From: Halosimplex salinum
Lineage (GTDB): Archaea > Halobacteriota > Halobacteria > Halobacteriales > Haloarculaceae
Length of the DNA: 64,000 nucleotides
Reading direction: 5' to 3'
NCBI RefSeq assembly: GCF_003730195.1
Contig: NZ_QWGG01000001.1
Span: forward strand, 372,001 to 436,000
The translations under genes were made by a program, and so were the position numbers. Shown here one piece after another: positions 34,775 to 42,890 of this stretch (positions are counted from its first letter, which is position 1; each line of letters starts with the position of its first letter). The notes under the pieces were generated by a model. The model saw only the letters and a list, made by a program, of their open reading frames with translations. It was not told the origin of the DNA and ran no database searches.

Positions 34775-35667
34775 CCGAGACCGTCCTCGTCGTCGGCGCG
34801 AGCGGGTTCCTCGGACGCTCCGTCGTCGAGCGACTGCGAGCGGGCGACGGCCGCGACAGCGACGATGGCGGCGCGGACCGTCGCGTCCTCGGAACCTACT
34901 GTTCGACCCCGAGCCCCGCGGCGAGCGTCCAGTTCGACTTCTGGACCGACGACGTGGGCTCGCTCGTCGACGAGCACGAGGTCGATACGGTCGTCTTCAC
35001 GGCCGCCGTCGAGTACGGCGGCGACGTGGACACCGGCGAATCGGACGTGGACGCCAGTTTCGAGCGCCGTGCCGAGCGGTTCGCAGCGAGGTGTGCGGAC
35101 GTGCGCCTCGTCTATATGTCCAGCGCGGCGGTGTTCGACGGTCGTGACAGTCGGTACGCCGAGTCGGCTCCGCGGTCGCCCCGTGACGCCTACGGTCGAC
35201 GACTGGTCGCCTTCGAGGACGCGGTCGACGAGCACTGCGAGGACGCCGCCGTCCTCCGCACGAGCTACCTCTTCGGCTTCTCCCGGGGCGAACTGGACCA
35301 CAGGCTGGCGCGGACGCGAGCGCACCTCGACCGCGGCGAGTCGGTCGCGTACTTCACGGACATGTACAAGAGCCCGGTGCTCGTGACCGAGGCCGCCGAG
35401 AGCGTCGCGGCGCTCGCCCGCGGCGCCGCGACCGGCGTCGTCCACGTCCCCACGCCCCGAGTGAGCGTCTACGAGTTCCACTGCGAGGCGATGCGCGCCC
35501 TCGGGTACGACCCCGGCCCGATCGAACGGGACCGGATCCCGACGGACATGGACGTAGCGCCGGACACGTCGCTATCTTCCGATCGGTTTCGGGAGGTCGT
35601 CGGGTTCGAACCCGCCGCCGTCGCGCCCGCGCTCCGGTCGCAGGGGGACGGCACCGAGAGCGAGTGA
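34771..35667 (+). CDS. RmlD-like NAD(P)-binding dehydrogenase/reductase
   Basis: 298 residues, extended short-chain dehydrogenase fold. The Rossmann motif GASGFLG is at residues 9-15, with LVYMSSAAVFDG and the catalytic Tyr region PRDAYGRRLVAFED. The Lys expected four residues after the Tyr is replaced by Leu, so classical catalysis is doubtful. TSYLFGFSRGEL resembles the dTDP-4-dehydrorhamnose reductase substrate region. It overlaps larC by 4 nt (ATGA), so it is co-expressed with it. Substrate unknown. Confidence 0.75.
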   Translation: MTETVLVVGASGFLGRSVVERLRAGDGRDSDDGGADRRVLGTYCSTPSPAASVQFDFWTDDVGSLVDEHEVDTVVFTAAVEYGGDVDTGESDVDASFERRAERFAARCADVRLVYMSSAAVFDGRDSRYAESAPRSPRDAYGRRLVAFEDAVDEHCEDAAVLRTSYLFGFSRGELDHRLARTRAHLDRGESVAYFTDMYKSPVLVTEAAESVAALARGAATGVVHVPTPRVSVYEFHCEAMRALGYDPGPIERDRIPTDMDVAPDTSLSSDRFREVVGFEPAAVAPALRSQGDGTESE

Positions 35668-35677
35668 TCGCGGGCCG

Positions 35678-35884
35678 TCAGGCTTCGTCCGCCCCGTTCT
35701 CGCTCTCTCGGTCCGTCCCATTCTCGCTCGCCCAGTCCGCCCCGTCTTCGCCCTCGCTGTCCATCTCGTCGAGGTGCTCCCGGAACAGCTCCGTGAGTAC
35801 ACTCGACAGGCGCTCGGCGCCGATCTCGTCGATCGCCTCGGCGGCGCGCCGGGCCGCTTCGACGTCGTCGTCTCCGTCCGTCAT
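35678..35884 (-). CDS. Small acidic protein, unknown function
   Basis: 68 residues. A helical segment DVEAARRAAEAIDEIGAERL then LTELFREHLDEM is followed by a very acidic tail with repeated SENGTD/SENGAD units. The ATG is at 35884. It sits on the strand opposite the dehydrogenase, 10 nt from its stop. Confidence 0.55.
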   Translation of the reverse strand: MTDGDDDVEAARRAAEAIDEIGAERLSSVLTELFREHLDEMDSEGEDGADWASENGTDRESENGADEA

Positions 35885-35947
35885 ACCAGCACCTACGGCA
35901 CAGGTCGCCGAACCGGTTTCGCTCGCGCTCCCGCGGCAGTTGGGAAG

Positions 35948-36679
35948 TCAGTCCTCCCGATGCTCCGCGAGCGCTTCGTCCATGGACAACTCGCCCAGCG
36001 CGACGCGGCGGGCGAGGGTCTCGTCGATGGCGCGGTTCGTCTCGCTCGCCTCGCGCGAACGGTCCTTGATGCGCTGGAGTTCGCCGCTCGTCGGTTCGAT
36101 GGTCCGGGACTCGACGCGCTCGCCCTCGAGTCGGGCGATGTTGACCGCGGCGAGCACGTCGCCCATCCCGCGTGCGCCGGTGCCCAGATACGGCGTCGTC
36201 CCGGTCTCGTCCACGAGTTCCACGGGGACGTCCTCGAGGTCGTCGATGATCTTCGCGCCCTGGAGGCGAGCGCCGTCGCCGATCCGGACCAGCGGATCGA
36301 CGGCGTCTGCCACCTCGTCGCGGACGACCTCGGCGGCGTCGGTGAGGGGGACGTGGAACGTCGCGACCACCATGTCACCGGAGAGGACTGCGACGCCGGG
36401 GCGCTCGCCCGGGTCGACGCCGACGACGGTGCGGCCGCTCCCGCCCCGGAGGATGGCGACGACTTCGTCGACGGCGCGGCGCGCGTCGTCCGGGTCCGCG
36501 CGCACGACCGGAACGGCTTCGGGGTTGGGCGGCTCCTCGCCGGCGGCGCTGACGATGACGGTCGTCTCGTCCGGGAGGTCGTCGTCGAGTTCGACGGTCG
36601 TGAACGTCACGCCGCGGTCGCGCAACTCGTTGACGACGCCGTGGTAGACTTCGAAGTTCGCCGTCGCGACGACTATCAC
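35948..36679 (-). CDS. Predicted RNase H-fold (RuvC/YqgF-like) protein
   Basis: 243 residues. After an N-terminal VIVVATANFEVYHGVVNEL domain, the segment RTVVGVDPGERPGVAVLSGD carries the DPG-type first strand of the RNase H/RuvC superfamily, and ARGMGDVLAAVNIAR near the end could supply a later acidic residue. This hints at a nucleic-acid-cleaving or -binding role, but the full acidic triad is not certain. GTG 36679 is chosen because a T/A-rich element (ACACTTAGGTG, about 36703-36713) lies about 30 nt upstream. Confidence 0.6.
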   Translation of the reverse strand: MIVVATANFEVYHGVVNELRDRGVTFTTVELDDDLPDETTVIVSAAGEEPPNPEAVPVVRADPDDARRAVDEVVAILRGGSGRTVVGVDPGERPGVAVLSGDMVVATFHVPLTDAAEVVRDEVADAVDPLVRIGDGARLQGAKIIDDLEDVPVELVDETGTTPYLGTGARGMGDVLAAVNIARLEGERVESRTIEPTSGELQRIKDRSREASETNRAIDETLARRVALGELSMDEALAEHRED

Positions 36680-36763
36680 AGTGGCCCTAGACCAGCCTCC
36701 CACCTAAGTGTTCGACTGTCTCGGTCGGGCGTTCGTCGAGTGTGCGACCGTCCGTCTCCGGCG

Positions 36764-38617
36764 TCACGGACGGAACCCGTCGAGCGGTCCGGGCGCGTCG
36801 CCGTCACAGCTGAGCAGTTCGGTCCCGTTCGCGTTCTCGACCACCGGGGGACTCCCGTCTCCGACGAGTCGCGGCGGTCGATCCCAGCGCGGGTCGCCCT
36901 CGGCGGTCGCCGCGGTGGCGGCCGTGACGAGCCAGTGCGTGCCCGGTTCGTACTCGGCCTGGAGCGTCGGGACGACGGTCCGTGCGGCGACCACGTTCGT
37001 GTTCGGGTCCTGGCCGACGACGGCGCCCGAGCGGTCTCCGCGGAGGTCACGGACGCCGCTCGTTCCGGCGGGATACCGAACGACCGCGCTGGCGCCGTCG
37101 GTCACCTCGTCGACGGCCTCGGTGTCGTCCTCGCCGCTCCGGTCCATCGGGAATCCGCCTTCCGCGCTCTCGAGCGCGCGGTCCGTGTCGAGGCGGTGGA
37201 CGCGGACGTGCCACGGCGACGCGGGCGCGAGCCAGGTGTCGACGGTGACGTCGTCCCACGGTTCCCAGCGGGCGTACAGCGTGTCGCCGTCGACCTCGGT
37301 CTCGGTGACGTCGATGCGGGTCCGGTAGTCGCGGCCGTCGTGAGTCAGTGCGAGCGCGCTGTCGAGGCCGGCGCCGCCGAGTCCCGGCGCGCGACTGCGG
37401 ACGCCGAACCCGAACTCCGTGGAGTAGGCGAACTTCGTGTACTTCTCCAGGTAGTGGCTGTTCTGCCCGGCGGTCAGGGCGTAGTGGTGGTCCGCGTCGC
37501 GGTCGCGGCAGACGACCATCCCGGGCTCCCGCTGGACCGTCGTCGTCGGCGTCTCACCGAGCGGCCGCTCGTCGGCCCGCCAGAACGGATGGTCCGACGG
37601 GAGCGCGAGCGGCAGGAACGCTTTCGTCCCCCAGTACGGCGAGCACTGGGAGTTGTACGGTTCGCTGGTCTTGATCGTCGGGTAGCGATACCCGACCGAG
37701 AGCCGGCCGTCGCCGGTGAAGATGGGCTGGTCGGCCCACCAGCGGATGTTGCGCGCCCAGAGCCCCCTGATCTCGCCCCAGGGGAGCGCTTCGACGCCGG
37801 CGAACGCGAGGGCGCCCCAGAACGACGCCTGCGCGAAGCGATAGGTGAGGCTGCGACCGTACGGCAGGCCGGCGCCGTCGTCGGCGAACCAGTGTCTGAA
37901 CTCCCGGGCGAACAGGCGCGCTCGCTCGCGGAGGCGCTCGGCGCGCTCGGGGTCCTCGTCGCCCGCGAGCTCCGCGTAGACGAGGCCGTACACCTGCATC
38001 GCCCACGCGACGTAGTAGTCGCGACAGCCGCCGGGACCGTCGGCGTACCAGCCGTCGTCGAGGGAGAACGACTCGAGTCGGTCCATCGTCTCCCGGGTCG
38101 CCGCCCAGTCGTGGTCGGCACCGACGGACCGCAGACCGAGCGTGACGAGCACCCGCCAGTACAGCCAGTTGCAGTCGTACAGGTCGGCGTCGACCACCTG
38201 GTTCAGATACCGCGTCACGTTCGCCCGCTCGCGCTCGTCGAGCGGGTCCCACAGTTCGTCGCTCGCGACCGCGAGGCCGAACCCGATCGCCGCGAGTTCG
38301 ACGTGCTTCTGGGAGTAGTCTCCGGCGTTCCCCCAGTACTCCGGGTGGTCCGGGTCCGTCCCGTTGACCAGTCCCGTCCGATAGCGGTCCCAGTCGTCGA
38401 ACTCGCCGTCGCCGGCGGCGAGCGGGACGAGTCCCCACAGCGGCCGGGAGAATCCTTCCATCCCCGTCGCGGCCTCCGAGTGGCTGGCGCCGCGCGGGTC
38501 GGGGTTCACCCGGGCCCGTCCCGGGCTGAAGTGGGGTTTTAGCGGCTCGTACAGAGAGACCACGGCGGACTGGAAGTCCGAGCGGGTCTCCAGCGGGTTG
38601 TCCGCGAGCGGATTCAT
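36764..38617 (-). CDS. DUF2264 domain protein
   Basis: 617 residues without signal peptide. The N-terminus SLYEPLKPHFSPGRARVNPD, the conserved MEGFSRPLWGLVPL, YWGNAGDYSQKHVELAAIGF and WADQPIFTGDGRLSVGYRYP match DUF2264, an (alpha/alpha)-barrel family probably acting on carbohydrates, with a beta-rich C-terminal part (about 390-617). It is encoded alone, so no pathway can be given. Minus strand, 84 nt upstream of the RNase H-fold gene in transcription order. Confidence 0.8.
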   Translation of the reverse strand: MNPLADNPLETRSDFQSAVVSLYEPLKPHFSPGRARVNPDPRGASHSEAATGMEGFSRPLWGLVPLAAGDGEFDDWDRYRTGLVNGTDPDHPEYWGNAGDYSQKHVELAAIGFGLAVASDELWDPLDERERANVTRYLNQVVDADLYDCNWLYWRVLVTLGLRSVGADHDWAATRETMDRLESFSLDDGWYADGPGGCRDYYVAWAMQVYGLVYAELAGDEDPERAERLRERARLFAREFRHWFADDGAGLPYGRSLTYRFAQASFWGALAFAGVEALPWGEIRGLWARNIRWWADQPIFTGDGRLSVGYRYPTIKTSEPYNSQCSPYWGTKAFLPLALPSDHPFWRADERPLGETPTTTVQREPGMVVCRDRDADHHYALTAGQNSHYLEKYTKFAYSTEFGFGVRSRAPGLGGAGLDSALALTHDGRDYRTRIDVTETEVDGDTLYARWEPWDDVTVDTWLAPASPWHVRVHRLDTDRALESAEGGFPMDRSGEDDTEAVDEVTDGASAVVRYPAGTSGVRDLRGDRSGAVVGQDPNTNVVAARTVVPTLQAEYEPGTHWLVTAATAATAEGDPRWDRPPRLVGDGSPPVVENANGTELLSCDGDAPGPLDGFRP

Positions 38618-38757
38618 GTCATCGGGTGGTCGCGGGACCCAGATAAAGCTCCCTTCAGAGTCCGTGAGGGAAACGGGCGAGCGACGGACCCGCGCCGCGC
38701 GTCCACGGCCTCACCTCTTTGCGATCGTTTTTGACTGGTGACGACGAACCGGAGGAC

Positions 38758-39444
38758 GTGAGCGATCGTATTCCGACCGGCTGTGGGGCCATCGACGACC
38801 TGCTGGGCGGGGGGTTCGAGCGCGGTGCGGTCACGCAGGTGTACGGCCCGCCGGCCGCGGGCAAGACGAACGTCGTCCTCTCGGCCGCGGTCGAGCTGGC
38901 GGCGCGGGGCGACTCCGCGCTGCTGATCGACACCGAGGGGCTGTCGGTCGACCGCATGGAGCAACTCGCCGGCGGTCGGGACCGCGACGTGGACGACGTG
39001 GCTTCCAGACTCATCGTCACCGAGGCCCACACGTTCGAAGAGCAGGAGGAGGCCGTCCGCGACGCCGAGGAGTTCGTCGACATCGTCGACTTCATCGCCG
39101 TCGACAGCGCGACCGGGTTCTACCGCCTCCAGCGCACAGAACAGGAGGAGGGGGAGGCGCTGCGCGCGGTCGGGCGACAGCTCGCCCACCTCCTCTCGCT
39201 GGCCCGGAAACACGACATCGCCGTCGCGTTCACCAACCAGGTGTTCACCGACATCGACTCCGAACAGGCCCGCGGACTCGGCGGCCACACCCTCAACCAC
39301 TGGTCGGCGACCATCCTCCGGGTCGACCGCTTCCGCGGCGGCAACCGCCGGGCGACCCTCGAGAAACACCGCGCGAAGGCCGTCGGCGAGAAAGCGCAGT
39401 TCAAGATCACCGACAACGGTCTGGAGAGCGGCGAACCGCGGTAA
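38758..39444 (+). CDS. radB: DNA repair and recombination protein RadB
   Basis: 228 residues, a RecA-family ATPase core without the N-terminal DNA-binding domain of RadA. Walker A GPPAAGKT (residues about 30-37) and DFIAVDSATGFYRL (Walker B) are present. RadB assists RadA in homologous recombination. GTG 38758 fits the usual length and N-terminus (SDRIPTGCGAIDDLLGGGFE) and lies about 25-30 nt after GTTTTTGAC. GGAGG at 38751-38755 is too close to act as a normal ribosome-binding site. Confidence 0.92.
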   Translation: MSDRIPTGCGAIDDLLGGGFERGAVTQVYGPPAAGKTNVVLSAAVELAARGDSALLIDTEGLSVDRMEQLAGGRDRDVDDVASRLIVTEAHTFEEQEEAVRDAEEFVDIVDFIAVDSATGFYRLQRTEQEEGEALRAVGRQLAHLLSLARKHDIAVAFTNQVFTDIDSEQARGLGGHTLNHWSATILRVDRFRGGNRRATLEKHRAKAVGEKAQFKITDNGLESGEPR

Positions 39445-39626
39445 TCGAGTGTTGTCGTCTCGTTTCGTGGCTTTCTCCGGCTATCCGATTGTCGGATGCT
39501 ATATTCGGTATTCCAGTTTGGTTTCCTGAGACCGACCGACAATGCTCTCAGTACAGGTGCTTCTTGAGCAGTGATTTCGAATTTCAATTTCGTGAAGAGA
39601 AGCCGGCCTGAAAAGACCGCAAGAGA

Positions 39627-40171
39627 CAGCAAGCGACGAAAGCCCTCGGCGCGCTCGCTAGGAGTTGCTTCGACTGCACTCGACAGCAGGCGATGAAAGC
39701 CCTCGGCGCGCTCGCGGTCGCTGAACGGCATATCCTCGCTCGGACAGCTGCACCGCGCCGCCCTCGCTCGGATAGGGGCCGTTCAGGCGACTCCGTTCGC
39801 TCCGCTCACCGAAAGACTCGTTCCACTCGTCTTTCGAGCCCTCACTCGCTTCGCTCGTGAGGACACCGCGAGCGCGCCTCGCCCTTTCAGTCCACCGGAA
39901 GACTCACTCCGCTCGTCTTCCGAGCCCTGACTCGCTCCGCTCGTCGGGACGCCAGGACCGCTCCCCCACACACAGCACCGCAAAACAGCCTCGTACCTCC
40001 CCAACCGATTGCGGTGCTCACTCCGTTGCGCTCCTCATCCCTCGCGCAGTTCCGTCGCGGCACGGAGGCCGCCAACGTCAGAGCACGCTCTGACGGCCCT
40101 CGGAATCGCGAGCGATTCCGAGACGACAGCGCGCGCCACCGCAATTTCACTCTGCGGGCTGTACTGAGCAT
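39627..40171. repeat. Hairpin-rich repeat element, copy B
   Basis: CAGCAAGCGACGAAAGCCCT starts at 39627, and a related block restarts at 39684 (CAGCAGGCGATGAAAGCCCT), so the left part is internally duplicated. 39867-40169 is nearly identical to 29574-29878, with the same hairpins. An extra hairpin CCTCAC...GTGAGG is at 39840-39862. Both copies lie directly downstream of the stop of a minus-strand gene, in the same orientation. Confidence 0.85.
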
Positions 40172-40173
40172 CC

Positions 40174-40228
40174 GGCGCCGAAGGCGCCGGTTCACGCGGC
40201 CGAGCGAAGCGAGGCCGCGCCTTTTTCA
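40174..40228 (+). terminator. Hairpins followed by T-run
   Basis: GGCGCCGAAGGCGCC (40174-40188) is a perfect hairpin. GCGGCC-GAGCGAAGCGA-GGCCGC (40197-40219) is followed by GCCTTTTTC. Hairpin plus T5 on the plus strand could end plus-strand transcripts reading out of radB, but haloarchaeal termination relies mainly on T-runs, so the hairpin may be incidental. Confidence 0.35.
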
Positions 40229-40436
40229 CCACCGGAAGACGATCCGCTCGCTTCGCTCGCGGCTGCGACTTCCGAGCCTCGTCTCGCCCCGCTCGACGAG
40301 ACCATGTTTTTGCCGCGAGAGGTGCCCGCAGGGGGCGAGGTGCGACCGAAGGGAGCACCTCGATGCGAACGGGGAGCGGAGCGAGCCGTGAGCGAGCGAA
40401 GCGACCGAGGACACCCGAGCGGGAACAAGATGGCTG

Positions 40437-41117
40437 CTAGTAGATAAGATCGTCGTCGTTCTCGACCATGTAGAGGGTGCGGGCGGCGATGTTGACGGCG
40501 TGGTCGCCGACGCGTTCGAGGTCGCGGATCGTGAGGAGGAGGCGGGACACGTCGGCCATGAGCTGTTCGACCTCTTCCTCGCCGGTGTCGTCGTCGACCT
40601 CGCGTTCGATGAGGTCGCGGACGACGGCCTCGGAGGCGGCCTCACAGCGGGAGTCGATGTCGTCGTCCCGTTCGGAGATGGCGAAACAGGCGTCGGGGTC
40701 CTCGCGGTCGTAGGCGTCCATCGAGGCCTCGACCATCTCGACGACGAGCGTCCCGATCTCCTGGATGTCGACGTCGGGGTAGAGGTCGCGCTCGGCCTCG
40801 TGGGTGTAGTCGCCGAGGTTTGTGGCGAGGTCGGCGATGCGTTCGAGGTCGGTGATGATCTTGAACGAGGCGGCGATGAATCGGAGATCGGACGCGACGG
40901 GCTGCTGGAGGGCCAGCAGGTCGATACAGTCCTGTTCGAGTTCGAGGTACAGCTGGTTGACCTCGTCGTCGCCGTTGATGACCTCCCAGGCGAGGTCGTC
41001 GTCTTTCGTCTCGAGGGCGTCGAGGCCCATTCGGAGCCGTTCGAGGACGACTTCGCTCATGTAGAGGACGTCCTCCCGAAGAGTGTCTAGCTTCTCCTGA
41101 TATCCTTCGCGTGGCAT
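40437..41117 (-). CDS. phoU: Phosphate transport regulator PhoU
   Basis: 226 residues, two three-helix PhoU bundles with the repeated motifs NGDDEVNQLYLELEQDCIDL and DLERIADLATNLGDY (first) and SERDDDIDSRCEAASEAVVR and DLERVGDHAVNIAA (second); the E/DxxxD positions bind metal clusters. PhoU signals phosphate sufficiency through the Pst transporter. ATG 41117. It is the last gene of the pst cluster, separated from it by the HAD gene. A TATA-like element (GCATAAG, about 41150-41157) gives it its own promoter. Confidence 0.93.
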   Translation of the reverse strand: MPREGYQEKLDTLREDVLYMSEVVLERLRMGLDALETKDDDLAWEVINGDDEVNQLYLELEQDCIDLLALQQPVASDLRFIAASFKIITDLERIADLATNLGDYTHEAERDLYPDVDIQEIGTLVVEMVEASMDAYDREDPDACFAISERDDDIDSRCEAASEAVVRDLIEREVDDDTGEEEVEQLMADVSRLLLTIRDLERVGDHAVNIAARTLYMVENDDDLIY

Positions 41118-41220
41118 AGTTGTCCCGACTGGCGGCGAAGCAATGTACCTTATGCTCGTCGAACGTGTTGCCAGCCGGTGAGAGCGTCGGCGACGGGTCG
41201 GAGCCGCGTCGCAGAGTACG

Positions 41221-41886
41221 TCACCGGGACTTGCCGAGCGCGTCGGCGAGCGCGGTGAGCGTCTCGACCTCGAAGGTCGGCTCGCGGTCGAGGACCGTGT
41301 CGGCCCGGTGGTCGCGTCGGAGGAAGGCGCTGTCGACGCCGGCGCGGTGGGCGACCTCGACGTCTTTGGGACTGTCGCCGACGTAGAGGGCGTCACGGGT
41401 ACCGAGTGCGTCGAGGGCCGCGTCGAGGTAGTGGGTCTCGGGCTTGCGGCGGCGTGCGCCCTCGACGGTGGGGTCGCGGCCGGCGACGTGCTCGAAGTGG
41501 TCGCCGAGGCCGAAGTGGTCGACGATGAACTCGACAGTCTCGTGCTGGTTGTTGCTGACGACGGCCTTGCGGTGGGGGAGGTCACCGAGCGCGGACACGT
41601 CGTCGTAGAGCGGTTTCTCGCCGGCGCGGATCGCCTCGCACTGGTGGCGGACGGCGTGGTCCTCGCGGCTGGCCCAGTAGTCGGCGAGCGCGATGTCGAA
41701 CGAGTCCTCGATCGCGGCGAGGCCGTCGAGGTCGCCGCGGGCGGCGTGGTCGACGTGCGCCTCGGGCGGGTCGTCGACGCCGTGGGTCGCGAACGCCTCT
41801 CTGGCGACCCGGCGCAGCAGGTCCATCTCGGTGAGCTCGACGAGGACACCGTCGTTGTCGAAGACGACCGCTTCGTACGTCGTCAC
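41221..41886 (-). CDS. HAD-family hydrolase (phosphoglycolate-phosphatase-like)
   Basis: 221 residues. Motif I is VVFDNDGVLVELTE (DxD nucleophile pair), motif II AVVSNNQHE, motif III Lys in RRRKPETHYL and motif IV YVGDSPKDVEVA. A helical cap lies between motifs I and II. It acts on a small phosphate ester of unknown identity. The GTG start at 41886 lies 24-31 nt after a TATA-like CATACTATTC. It is embedded between pstB and phoU, so a role in phosphate recovery is plausible. Confidence 0.82.
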   Translation of the reverse strand: MTTYEAVVFDNDGVLVELTEMDLLRRVAREAFATHGVDDPPEAHVDHAARGDLDGLAAIEDSFDIALADYWASREDHAVRHQCEAIRAGEKPLYDDVSALGDLPHRKAVVSNNQHETVEFIVDHFGLGDHFEHVAGRDPTVEGARRRKPETHYLDAALDALGTRDALYVGDSPKDVEVAHRAGVDSAFLRRDHRADTVLDREPTFEVETLTALADALGKSR

Positions 41887-41954
41887 TGTGGGCGGGAGTC
41901 GGCGGCGGAGAATAGTATGCGTATCGGTGCGAAACGACGGAGAGGGGGAGGCGA

Positions 41955-42890
41955 CTAGCCGAACTTCCCGGTGATGTAGTCCTCGACGCGCTGGCTCTCG
42001 GGGTTCTCGAAGATCTTGTCGGTGTCGTCGTACTCGACGAGTTCGCCGCCGGTGAGGAACACGGCCGTCTGGTCGGAGATGCGGGCGGCCTGTTGCATGC
42101 TGTGGGTGACGACGACGACGGTGTAGTCCTCCGCGAGGTCCTCGATGAGGTCCTCGATCTTCGAGGTGGCGACGGGGTCGAGCGCCGAGGCGGGTTCGTC
42201 CATGAGGATCACTTCGGGGCCGACGGCGAGACAGCGAGCGATACAGAGCCGCTGTTGCTGGCCGCCGGAGAGTCCGAGCGCGTTGTCGTCGAGTCGGTCT
42301 TTCACCTCGTCCCACAGGGCGGCCTGTCTGAGCGACTGTTCGACGAGTGCTTCCTCCTCGTCGCTGTCGTCGCGGCCGAGGAGGCGGGCGACGAGCCCGG
42401 TGTTCAACTCGCCGTGTTTGCGCGGGCCGTAGGCGATGTTGTCGCGGATGGACTTCGGGAAGGGGTTGGGCGCCTGGAACACCATGCCGACGCGCTTGCG
42501 GAGTTCGACGAGGTCGACGCCCTCCTGGTAGATCTCCTCGCCGTCGAGCTTCACGGAGCCGTCGATGCGCGCGGCGTTGATCCGGTCGTTCATGCGATTC
42601 AGACAGCGCAGGAACGTGGACTTGCCACAGCCAGACGGCCCGATGAGGGCGGTGACGCTCTCGCGGGGGATGTCCATGGAGACGCCATTCAGCGCGTGGT
42701 CGTCGCCGTAGTAGACGTCGAGGTCCTCGACGGCGAGTTTGGGCTCGCCGGGGAAGGTGAAGTTCGTCCACTCTTCCTGAGTCCGCTCGTCCGTCTCGCC
42801 AGCCGTGGTGTGGGTCTGGGTCTCAGACTGGGGGTCGTTCGCCGTGGTCGGTGCGTCCGTTCCGGTCTGTGTCACGTCTGTTTCGCTCAT
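41955..42890 (-). CDS. pstB: Phosphate ABC transporter ATPase PstB
   Basis: 311 residues. The first ~55 are a Thr/Glu-rich haloarchaeal extension, then the ABC domain: [19 protein letters not shown], Walker A GPSGCGKS, the PstB-specific [11 protein letters not shown], signature LSGGQQQR and Walker [14 protein letters not shown]. It powers phosphate uptake. ATG 42890 overlaps the pstA stop by 4 nt. Confidence 0.95.
   Translation of the reverse strand: MSETDVTQTGTDAPTTANDPQSETQTHTTAGETDERTQEEWTNFTFPGEPKLAVEDLDVYYGDDHALNGVSMDIPRESVTALIGPSGCGKSTFLRCLNRMNDRINAARIDGSVKLDGEEIYQEGVDLVELRKRVGMVFQAPNPFPKSIRDNIAYGPRKHGELNTGLVARLLGRDDSDEEEALVEQSLRQAALWDEVKDRLDDNALGLSGGQQQRLCIARCLAVGPEVILMDEPASALDPVATSKIEDLIEDLAEDYTVVVVTHSMQQAARISDQTAVFLTGGELVEYDDTDKIFENPESQRVEDYITGKFG

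Larger units (their letters stand above)
39445..40436. other. 992-bp gene-free region containing repeat elements
   Basis: No credible protein. The left 180 bp are relatively A/T-rich. From 39627 on, the region consists of repeated haloarchaeal-style sequence with many short inverted repeats (copy B of the hairpin element), and it ends with GAGCGAAGCGA-type palindromes (40190-40410). It separates the convergent radB and phoU genes. Confidence 0.75.

Noticed and set aside
35600-35615. GTTCGAA-like sequence resembling a tRNA T-arm
   Set aside because: It lies inside the dehydrogenase coding sequence, with no acceptor or anticodon stem around it.
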